The position numbers and the translations under genes are program-made. From the NCBI RefSeq assembly GCF_007095465.1, contig NZ_SDGL01000001.1, positions 1 through 64,000 on the forward strand: 64,000 bases of DNA. Direction: 5' to 3'. Shown here in pieces: positions 17,181 through 24,221 of the stretch (within the stretch, counting starts at the first letter, position 1; each line of letters starts with the position of its first letter). This DNA comes from Lactobacillus mulieris. GTDB taxonomy: Bacteria > Bacillota > Bacilli > Lactobacillales > Lactobacillaceae. The notes under the pieces are model-generated. The model did no database searches and was not told the origin of the DNA. It saw only the letters and a list, made by a program, of their open reading frames with translations.

Positions 17181-18765
17181 AATATTTACTTAAATGTATT
17201 ACACGATCAAAATATTGCTCTAACTCTAAATTAAAATTATGTGCAATAAAAACAACGGTAACATCTAATTGAGATAAATATTTCAAAATTTTCTTCGTAC
17301 CTGTTTCATCGATTGCACTCGTTCCCTCATCAATAAAAATAATCTTTGCTTTATGCACCAATGCCCTCGCCAAAATAATTTTTTGTCTTTGACCACCAGA
17401 CACATTTAGCTTTTCTAAATCAACGGGTTCATTAATTCCAAGCGAAAACTTAGCTAAATCAGAATCAAGTCCCACTTTTTTAACTACCGATAGAGCTGTT
17501 GATTTTAGTTCCTTATCGTACATAGTAATATTATCCAAAATTGTCCCAGGAAGTAAGCTAGGCTTTTGAGGAATATATCTAATTTGTTGAGGGTCATAAT
17601 TTATCAGTTGTCCATTTTTTAAAAAGCTGATTTTTCCAGTCGTTGGTTTTAACTGTCCTAAAATCAACTTCATCCAGGTAGACTTGCCTGCTCCAGTATC
17701 ACCAGTCAGTAAAACTTTTTCACCAGCTTTAATATTTAATTCAGGATATGATAAGCTCTCCCCATTTTCAAATTGAAAAGTTAAAGGGCTAGTTGCAATG
17801 TCAACCGCATAATTTGGTATATTTTTTACTTCTTCTTCAAGCTCATGACAATCACTTAAAATTTCCCGGCTCAATTTATCAGTTCCTTTAATTTGACCCC
17901 AAGAAGTAGTTAACCTTGTAATTGAATTAGTTAAGTAATATTCATAATTTCCTACCGCAATTATCAAACCAAATTCCGCTTTGCCTGAGATAAACAAATA
18001 ACCAGCAACAAGGTATAGAACAGTGGTAAAAATCGTTGCCATTAATTTATTTAATAGAATTAGAATTTGAATATTCCCAGTTTGTTTAAGATTAGCCCTT
18101 TCTAAGCTGGTAGAGGAGCTGGCTAAAATCTTGAATAATTTAGCTCCCGCTAAAAAGTGCCTAATTTCTGCAATTCCATCTAACCAATTTTCAATTTGAA
18201 AAAGATATTTTTGATTGGCAGCAGAGATTTTTTGAAAGGACTTTTGCATTGCTTTTTGAATAAATTTAGGAAGGAAAAGTGAAATAATAGTAACCAAAAT
18301 TGTAACTAAAAAAAGTAACCAATTAGCATACCACAAAGCAAGAGCAGCAAAAACAATTAAACAAATACAAGAAATCAATTCTGGTAAAAGCAAAAATTTC
18401 TCTTGTCTTAACATGCTTATATCATTAGTAAGCCGATTTTCCCATCGAGCTAATTCAAACTTTTTTTCTTTATAAAAATGACTGATTAACTTCAATCTAA
18501 CCTGATGGGAATATTGTTGAAATTGTCTTTCCAATAAATACGTTGAAATTGGTCCCAAAAACACAATTACCACATCAACAACTAGTGATAACAAAAGCAT
18601 ATTTAACCAAAGATTGAAATCATTTTTTTGAATTGCAGTTGTCGTGATTGCTATCAGGTAAGTTGCTAGGATAGTTGCAAAAGAACTCAAAATTATTAAT
18701 AAAATAGAAATGCCAAAATTTAAAGGATTTGTTTTGATGAAGTCTTTAAAATTCAACTTCTTCAC
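17179..18765 (-). CDS. ABC exporter (fused permease-ATPase), lanthipeptide cluster, second subunit
   Basis: A 528-residue half-transporter: about five to six membrane helices in residues 1-290, then an ATPase with Walker A GDTGAGKST, signature NVSGGQRQKIILARAL, Walker B IIFIDEG. It probably pairs with the preceding half-transporter to export the peptide or give immunity. No N-terminal C39 peptidase domain is present, so it cannot trim a leader itself. The start is GTG overlapping the previous stop (GTGA), with GGAG upstream. The substrate is inferred from operon context. Confidence 0.88.
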   Translation of the reverse strand: MKKLNFKDFIKTNPLNFGISILLIILSSFATILATYLIAITTTAIQKNDFNLWLNMLLLSLVVDVVIVFLGPISTYLLERQFQQYSHQVRLKLISHFYKEKKFELARWENRLTNDISMLRQEKFLLLPELISCICLIVFAALALWYANWLLFLVTILVTIISLFLPKFIQKAMQKSFQKISAANQKYLFQIENWLDGIAEIRHFLAGAKLFKILASSSTSLERANLKQTGNIQILILLNKLMATIFTTVLYLVAGYLFISGKAEFGLIIAVGNYEYYLTNSITRLTTSWGQIKGTDKLSREILSDCHELEEEVKNIPNYAVDIATSPLTFQFENGESLSYPELNIKAGEKVLLTGDTGAGKSTWMKLILGQLKPTTGKISFLKNGQLINYDPQQIRYIPQKPSLLPGTILDNITMYDKELKSTALSVVKKVGLDSDLAKFSLGINEPVDLEKLNVSGGQRQKIILARALVHKAKIIFIDEGTSAIDETGTKKILKYLSQLDVTVVFIAHNFNLELEQYFDRVIHLSKY

Positions 18766-20339
18766 CCCTTCTCCAAATGAATCTGGTGGGTAAATAATTT
18801 CTTTGTTTCTGCTGGTAAGTTATGAGCAATAACAACAATTGTTATTTCTCTTTGCAATAGATTTTTGAAAATATCAAAACTAGTTTTACTATCAATTGCA
18901 CTAGTGGCTTCATCAAGTAATAAAAATTTTGTATCGTGCAAACTAGCACGAGCAAGTACAATTTTTTGCATTTGCCCACCAGAAAGATTCTCATTTGCTA
19001 AATTAACTATTGTACTTAGTCCTTGAGGTAAAACTGCTAAATCTCGATCAAAATCAACTAATTTACAAGCTTTTTGAACTTTATCAATAGCTAAATTTTT
19101 AAACATTGTAATATTATCCAAGATACTAACTGGAAATAACTTAGCATCTTGAGCTAGATATAGCATATCAAGATTACGATTTTTAATTTCTTGGCCATTT
19201 TGCTTAAAGAAGTTAATTTGACCTGCTACTGGTTTTAATTCACCAATTATCAGTTTGAATAAAGTAGACTTACCCACACCACTTTCGCCAGTCACTAGAA
19301 CTTTATCACCAGGTTTGATTTCAAAATCAGGATAACGAATTTCTTCACCATTTTGATATTTGAAAAGCAAATTTTGGCCCTTGACTCCACCTACAGCTTC
19401 ATTTTCATTATCTAAAATTGGTTTAAATTTTTGACTTAGTAAAATTTCTTGATTTAAATCACGACTTGATTTGAGCTTCATATACTGATTAATTAAAGTA
19501 CCAAGGCTTGCAAAAATATTAAAAGCAAAATAACTAGCAACCATCGTACTCCCAAGATCTAATTGATGAGCAAAAAATAAAATAGCCGCACTTGCTGCTA
19601 AGAGAGTCTGAGCTCCAATATTTAGTCCACTATTAAAAAAATCTGCAAATTGCATAGCCTTTTGTTCATTTAACTGAGCTTTTTCAAATTTGCCCGCTAC
19701 TTGACCGAGTTCATTTGTTAGTTTGTGTTTTTTATGATATCTACGTATTTCTTCAATTCCTCCCAACCAGTTATGGGCATTTTTAAGAAGTAATTGATTT
19801 TTATCGGCCACTTTCTTACTTGCACGTGCAAGATAATTTTCCAATAATTTTGGTGCTAACATAATCAAGCTAAAACAAAAGAAAGTTATTAAAATTAAAC
19901 CCCAATGAAGTGTTAATAAAACGCCTAATGAAAGAAAAAACGATATTGAATTAACTGCAATTTCATAATTAGCTTGAGCAAAATTATCTGATAACGTTTT
20001 TAAATTATTGCTCAGTTCATTTTGCATTTTAGAAATATCATGACAATTTTGATAATAGTAACTTTTAACTAAGCGAGCTCTTATTTGATGAAGATAAGCT
20101 TGTTTTATTTTTTCAAAACTATAATTTGTCCAGCCTTTCCCAATCCCAGTAATTACTGCTAGAAGAACGGTAACTAACAAATATGCTAAGAAATCTTTAA
20201 AATCTCTTTCTGATAAACTATTAATCAAAAATTTAAATACATAAGTACTACTTGTTGTTAGAATACTGGTAAATATCAATAAAAAGACTAGTAAAAAGCT
20301 CTGCAGGTAGTTAATTTTCAAAAGTCCTTTTAAATTCAT
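18762..20339 (-). CDS. ABC exporter (fused permease-ATPase), lanthipeptide cluster, first subunit
   Basis: A 525-residue half-transporter with membrane helices in residues 1-290 and an ATPase showing Walker A GESGVGKST, signature NLSGGQMQKIVLARA and Walker B FLLLDEAT. It resembles its downstream neighbour throughout, which suggests a duplicated pair forming a heterodimer. The start at 20339 is chosen because AGGAGGGGGA lies just upstream; a longer reading would run into the regulator gene. No peptidase domain is present. Confidence 0.88.
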   Translation of the reverse strand: MNLKGLLKINYLQSFLLVFLLIFTSILTTSSTYVFKFLINSLSERDFKDFLAYLLVTVLLAVITGIGKGWTNYSFEKIKQAYLHQIRARLVKSYYYQNCHDISKMQNELSNNLKTLSDNFAQANYEIAVNSISFFLSLGVLLTLHWGLILITFFCFSLIMLAPKLLENYLARASKKVADKNQLLLKNAHNWLGGIEEIRRYHKKHKLTNELGQVAGKFEKAQLNEQKAMQFADFFNSGLNIGAQTLLAASAAILFFAHQLDLGSTMVASYFAFNIFASLGTLINQYMKLKSSRDLNQEILLSQKFKPILDNENEAVGGVKGQNLLFKYQNGEEIRYPDFEIKPGDKVLVTGESGVGKSTLFKLIIGELKPVAGQINFFKQNGQEIKNRNLDMLYLAQDAKLFPVSILDNITMFKNLAIDKVQKACKLVDFDRDLAVLPQGLSTIVNLANENLSGGQMQKIVLARASLHDTKFLLLDEATSAIDSKTSFDIFKNLLQREITIVVIAHNLPAETKKLFTHQIHLEKG

Positions 20340-20352
20340 ATCTCCCCCTCCT

Positions 20353-21171
20353 TTATTTTGGTAAGAGCTGGATAAAGGTCTGATAACCACAATCAATAAA
20401 TACTTGGCGAATATTAGTTAATTCTGTAGTATTCTTATCAAACAAAGCCTGGTAATACCTACCTAATAACTTATAAGCAAACAAAGTTAAATTAGCAGGC
20501 ATTTTTTCGAGGTAGTTCTGCACATTGCGAGATTGATTGAATTCATTATTTTCATAGCAATTATCTAAATAATTAACTGAAATTGCTGCAATCACTTCTA
20601 CTATCTCAAGATTAACTCCCTTAAAATCAGAGAATTTATTCATTATTGAAGCCATAAAAAAGGTAAGCTGATCAAGGTCATAGATACGCATTGTTAATCT
20701 AAAAATTTTTAAAGAGCTTAATGACCAACTATTTTGCTTAAAAAGTTCGGCTCGTAGTTTTTGCATTAGAGAATCAGATAATTTTGCATTCCTTTCAGTT
20801 TTGATAAAGAAGGTTAATAATTCAACCTGTAGATTCAAAAAACTAACATCATTACCTGTATATTTCGTTAATTCTGTTTGAAGTTCAGCTAATTGTTTTA
20901 AATCCTTGTTATACCATATATCCAAGACTCTATCCGTAAAAGTATTAAGATTAAAATAGTCAGTTTTTACTTTTGAATCAATTTTCATAAAGAAAGACGG
21001 TATATCTATGCAATGTGCATCTAAAATAGCTAATAAATCATTTACATTTATTTCATGAAGATTATTTTCAACCTTAGAATAAAAAGATGGTGAAATTACT
21101 TCAGCAGCCATAGCTGATTGAGTAAGATTTAAATTTTTTCTTTCTTGTTTTAATGCTTCTCCAACCGTCAT
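20353..21171 (-). CDS. Rgg/MutR-like transcriptional regulator
   Basis: A 272-residue regulator with an N-terminal XRE-type helix-turn-helix (about 4-60, LNLTQSAMAAEVISPSFYSKVE) and an all-helical C-terminal half of the kind that forms TPR-like repeats in Rgg proteins. Rgg regulators respond to short peptides and often sit beside RiPP operons. It lies 13 bp after the synthetase gene and 13 bp before the first exporter, inside the operon. Probable control of the lan promoter at 23970-23998. No separate pheromone gene was found nearby. Confidence 0.8.
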   Translation of the reverse strand: MTVGEALKQERKNLNLTQSAMAAEVISPSFYSKVENNLHEINVNDLLAILDAHCIDIPSFFMKIDSKVKTDYFNLNTFTDRVLDIWYNKDLKQLAELQTELTKYTGNDVSFLNLQVELLTFFIKTERNAKLSDSLMQKLRAELFKQNSWSLSSLKIFRLTMRIYDLDQLTFFMASIMNKFSDFKGVNLEIVEVIAAISVNYLDNCYENNEFNQSRNVQNYLEKMPANLTLFAYKLLGRYYQALFDKNTTELTNIRQVFIDCGYQTFIQLLPK

Positions 21172-21184
21172 TTAATCCACCTTA

Positions 21185-23752
21185 TCATAGCGTCATTTCA
21201 GACTCAATTGGAATGAAAAATGGATTCTCACCTTTTCTAAAGACCATTCGATCAATTACTATAACACCCAGTTGTCCGACACCATAATCCATGGCATTTT
21301 CATACCCCGTTTCATCTAAAATATTCCACTCTCCAGAACTGGGATTAAAGAAATTAAGTAAATCATATTGTAATAAATCATCCAATTTGGAAAAATGCTT
21401 TTCATGGTACTGATTATATTCAAAAATCGTATTTAAAATTCCTTGTCTTCCATGACAAAAACAAGCTTCGATTGTGCAAAATCCCTTTGATAAAAACGAA
21501 ATAATTTTAGATAAAGAAGAAAATTTTATTTTTCCATGTGAAAGTAATTCAATCCTATTAAAGCCAAAAGCAATTCCAGCGAGTCCTTCACACCAAGAAT
21601 ACTTTAACGAATCTGAAAAGAAGCTTTTATTAATATTTATACTTCTATCCACTATTTTATCAGCTTTTTTAAGTTCTAACTGAGCTTTACTTTTAAAATC
21701 TCTATTTTTAAAGTAACAACCTAAAAGATACAAAACATAAGCTTTCCCCACACTTCCATGAGCGAAATTAATTCTTGAGAAATTTGTGGTTTCAAAATCA
21801 ATATCGTAAAAGCTTTCAAATATCTTTTCCCCTAGTTTTTTTAATTCTTTTGAAAAGCTAGCATCTTTTAATAATAAATTTAAATATAATAGAGTGTAAG
21901 CTTTTCCGGAAACACCTAAAACAAAATCGTTAACCTCTTTTTTTTCAGGCCACGATAGAATAATCTTTTTTGCTTCATTCCTTAATGTCGAAGAATCAAT
22001 TTCTTTTTCCTTGAATAACGCAATTAAATTCCAAATTAATCCTGTACTTCCAAACAAATAACTATCTCCATATTCAAAATTATTGCTTATATCAAGTACT
22101 TTTTGTTTTATCGGAAGTTTTTCAGCGCTTACTTTCAATGCTGTATCGACCCCAGAAATTCCATGCTGAATAGATAATTCACTAACGTATTGACCAAAAT
22201 TTTTACTTTTCCACCATTTTTCACCTATCTTATAATCTGATTTCTTTAATTGTTTCGGAAGCTCTTCTAAAGAATTCATCAATAAGCTAGTATCAAAATC
22301 TTTAATTGAGTCAACGTAAAATCCGTATTTATAAATATCTTTTATTTTATTTTGGTTCAAATTTTCAGATACATATGGATTGGGGTCTATTGACAATGAC
22401 AAAATATAATTGGCAATATCTAAAAAAGCACTAAATTGAGGATTCAATTTTGAAGCTAATTTATTTTGATTAATCAAAATTCTAACTGCATCGTTAAGAT
22501 TTTCAGAATTATATTTTGGTGTTTTTCCAAGTGTCAAGGTAATTATAATAATGCCTAAAGAAAACAAATCTTCTTTCTGTGTCAAAAAAGTTTTCGTAGA
22601 ATAATTTGGAACATAATATGGTGTTTTAAAAGTTCTTTTATATTTTTTATTTGCATTTTTCCTAACATATTCAAGATCAACCAAATATGTTATTCCATCT
22701 TTATAAATAAAATTACTATTAGTTACATCACCAATTATATATCCTGCTTCATGGATAAGTCTTATAGTATTGCAAATTGAAAGAATCACACTTAATAATT
22801 TTTCTTTACCAAAAAAGCTATCCAAACTTTTCCCATCAATAAATTCCGTAACTTGAAATTCTATATTATTTTCATTGAAATAAGATTTCACTTTTGGAAT
22901 CACATTTAAATTACTAAGATTGCGTAACATTTGATTCTCGTTCCTTAATAGTTCTTTAGCGGAATAAGCAGCACAATCATTCTTAACATACGGATTTGCC
23001 GATTTAATTATCACTTGTTTTCCAGTTACATTCTCAACACCTAAATAGACATCACCTTTGTTTTTTTGCGCCATTATTTCAATAAAACTATATGAATTTA
23101 GCTTGGATTGTTTTGAAATATTTTTTTCGGGTACTAATAACCATTTTTCCGTTGAACCAAATGGCCACTCTACTCCTTCAGGAAGATCAAAATAACCAAC
23201 TCTACTATCTTCAATAATTTCACCTGAAGGTAACGTCATATAAAGAAGCTCTTTTTGAGCTTTTAAATCCCATCTTGCAATTTTCTTAAAAGCACCATAT
23301 CTGAATTGAACGCAACTATTATTCGGTAATTGATAATCAGTAAATATTTGAGGAGCTTTAAAATTTTTTAGCTTTGTAAAAAGTTGTTTAATAACAATTT
23401 TAAACACATTTATATTTTGCGGATAAAATGTAATAAATTTATTTGCTTCTGCTACTGGTATATGTGGATCGTTTAAGATTTTAAAACATTCTATATTTTT
23501 AGCAACCTTGAAAGAACAGTCATTTGCTTCAAAAACAGCTTTTGCAATTTGAAAAACTTTATACTTATCTTCAGGTCTTGCTGCTAAATGTCCTTTCCAT
23601 CCAGAATCAGGTAATTTTTGACTCTTGACGTTAAAATAAATCCAGAAATCAGAGACATTTATAGAATATTTTTTAGAAGTTCCTTTTTTTAAAAATTTTG
23701 AAAACTCGTCTTCTTTTTGATTGGCATAAACAAAAGGTAAATATTTATTCAT
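21185..23752 (-). CDS. lanL: Lanthipeptide synthetase, lyase-kinase-cyclase, class IV (LanL)-like
   Basis: An 855-residue three-domain enzyme that would phosphorylate Ser/Thr of the precursor, eliminate phosphate to give dehydro residues, and add Cys thiols to make lanthionine rings. The N-terminal lyase part contains GWKGHLAAR (51-59) and KFITFYP. The kinase shows K250 in VIIK, catalytic loop GDVTNSNF (D342, N347) and DLE at 359-361. The LanC-like cyclase starts near residue 530, with AHGSVG, SWCEGLAG (C721) and CHGRQG (C766, H767). Those zinc ligands are lost in class III LanKC enzymes and kept in class IV LanL. The start follows AAGGAGG. Confidence 0.93.
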   Translation of the reverse strand: MNKYLPFVYANQKEDEFSKFLKKGTSKKYSINVSDFWIYFNVKSQKLPDSGWKGHLAARPEDKYKVFQIAKAVFEANDCSFKVAKNIECFKILNDPHIPVAEANKFITFYPQNINVFKIVIKQLFTKLKNFKAPQIFTDYQLPNNSCVQFRYGAFKKIARWDLKAQKELLYMTLPSGEIIEDSRVGYFDLPEGVEWPFGSTEKWLLVPEKNISKQSKLNSYSFIEIMAQKNKGDVYLGVENVTGKQVIIKSANPYVKNDCAAYSAKELLRNENQMLRNLSNLNVIPKVKSYFNENNIEFQVTEFIDGKSLDSFFGKEKLLSVILSICNTIRLIHEAGYIIGDVTNSNFIYKDGITYLVDLEYVRKNANKKYKRTFKTPYYVPNYSTKTFLTQKEDLFSLGIIIITLTLGKTPKYNSENLNDAVRILINQNKLASKLNPQFSAFLDIANYILSLSIDPNPYVSENLNQNKIKDIYKYGFYVDSIKDFDTSLLMNSLEELPKQLKKSDYKIGEKWWKSKNFGQYVSELSIQHGISGVDTALKVSAEKLPIKQKVLDISNNFEYGDSYLFGSTGLIWNLIALFKEKEIDSSTLRNEAKKIILSWPEKKEVNDFVLGVSGKAYTLLYLNLLLKDASFSKELKKLGEKIFESFYDIDFETTNFSRINFAHGSVGKAYVLYLLGCYFKNRDFKSKAQLELKKADKIVDRSININKSFFSDSLKYSWCEGLAGIAFGFNRIELLSHGKIKFSSLSKIISFLSKGFCTIEACFCHGRQGILNTIFEYNQYHEKHFSKLDDLLQYDLLNFFNPSSGEWNILDETGYENAMDYGVGQLGVIVIDRMVFRKGENPFFIPIESEMTL

Positions 23753-23778
23753 TCTATTCCCTCCTTCTTAAATAAAAA

Positions 23779-23799
23779 AAGACTAATAAAATTAGTCTT
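23779..23799 (-). terminator. Attenuating terminator between precursor and synthetase genes
   Basis: On the minus strand a 9-bp stem AAGACTAAT / ATTAGTCTT with a 3-nt loop and a T7 tail, 11 nt past the precursor stop and 27 nt before the synthetase start. Such partial terminators in RiPP operons keep precursor levels above enzyme levels. Confidence 0.8.
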
Positions 23800-23810
23800 T
23801 TAATAAAGAT

Positions 23811-23918
23811 TTAACAAGTATAAGAACAAGTGTAAGAACACAATTTAGGTCCACCTGTAACTTCTCTGACTGGTAACTTCTTTAAATCTTTCATGCTAAA
23901 TACTTTTACAACTTTCAT
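23811..23918 (-). CDS. Lanthipeptide precursor peptide (35 residues)
   Basis: Begins MKVVKVFSMKDLKKLPVREV, then TGG, then a 12-residue tail PKLCSYTCSYTC. The tail has three Cys, two Ser and two Thr in a tandem CSYT repeat, suited to S28-C31 and S32-C35 rings. The leader contains an amphipathic stretch MKDLKKLP that may be the enzyme recognition helix. GG at 22-23 looks like a cleavage site. The ATG is preceded by AAGGAG with 8 nt spacing. It is the first gene of the operon, directly before the synthetase. Too short for routine gene calling. Assignment as the substrate rests on position and composition. Confidence 0.88.
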   Translation of the reverse strand: MKVVKVFSMKDLKKLPVREVTGGPKLCSYTCSYTC

Positions 23919-23969
23919 AACTAAAATCTCCTTTTCTTTTTAATTTAATTAAATTTTATCATGGCTTTT

Positions 23970-23998
23970 TTTATAAAATTTATTTATTCAAATTTGAA
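23970..23998 (-). promoter_or_regulatory. Promoter of the lanthipeptide operon, with palindrome over -35
   Basis: On the minus strand -35 TTCAAA (23993-23998), 17-bp spacer and -10 TATAAA (23970-23975), giving a leader of about 45 nt. The -35 lies in a perfect 12-bp palindrome, TTCAAATTTGAA (23987-23998), a likely regulator site. Confidence 0.5.
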
Positions 23999-24005
23999 AA
24001 TTTAT

Positions 24006-24019
24006 TTTCGAATACGAAA
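24006..24019. promoter_or_regulatory. Inverted repeat upstream of the lan promoter
   Basis: TTTCG-N4-CGAAA, 7 bp upstream of the -35 palindrome. Position suits an activator site, possibly for the Rgg-like protein. Short, so only suggestive. Confidence 0.35.
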
Positions 24020-24110
24020 GTTTGTAACAAAAAGTGGGATAAAAGGGGGGCTTAGCTTATTGCTAACAAATAGATATACAAATTAATTTAGTTCAGATTG
24101 GACTTTTAGT

Positions 24111-24131
24111 TTGTGCAACACTTGTGCAACA
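24111..24131. repeat. Tandem TTGTGCAACA repeat spaced 11 bp
   Basis: Two copies of TTGTGCAACA start at 24111 and 24122, one helical turn apart. It could be a regulator site or a relic of other DNA. Confidence 0.5.
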
Positions 24132-24179
24132 AAATTACAATTAATAGTGATTAATAGCATTTTTACAAAAACAAAAAAA

Positions 24180-24215
24180 GCGTAATATCAAGCTTTTAAG
24201 CTTGCTTACGCCTTT
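24180..24215 (-). repeat. 36-nt direct repeat and terminator, right copy
   Basis: Identical to 17145-17180 in the same orientation. Here it serves as the terminator of pepD, beginning 7 nt past its stop. It marks the right boundary of the lanthipeptide islet. Confidence 0.9.
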
Positions 24216-24221
24216 CATTAA

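Larger units (their letters stand above)
23919..24179. other. Upstream region of the lanthipeptide operon
   Basis: About 260 bp without a supported gene. It holds the ribosome binding site and promoter of the precursor, two inverted repeats, a direct repeat TTGTGCAACA, and a 25-codon ORF (24083-24160, minus) without a ribosome binding site. Confidence 0.7.
17145..24215. mobile_element. Putative lanthipeptide genomic islet bounded by direct repeats
   Basis: The precursor, synthetase, regulator and two exporters all lie between two identical 36-nt direct repeats, each containing a terminator. Outside lie housekeeping genes (pepD-ftsY on one side, ylxM-ffh on the other). No integrase or transposase gene is present inside, so how it moved is unknown. 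The islet reading is inference from the repeats and gene content. Confidence 0.4.

Noticed and set aside
20340-20396. A 19-codon N-terminal extension of the first exporter
   Set aside because: It overlaps the regulator gene and would translate its own AGGAGGGGG ribosome binding site.
24083-24160. A 25-codon minus-strand ORF (MLLITINCNF...) before the lan promoter
   Set aside because: No ribosome binding site and no plausible role; not listed as a gene, only discussed as a possible relic.
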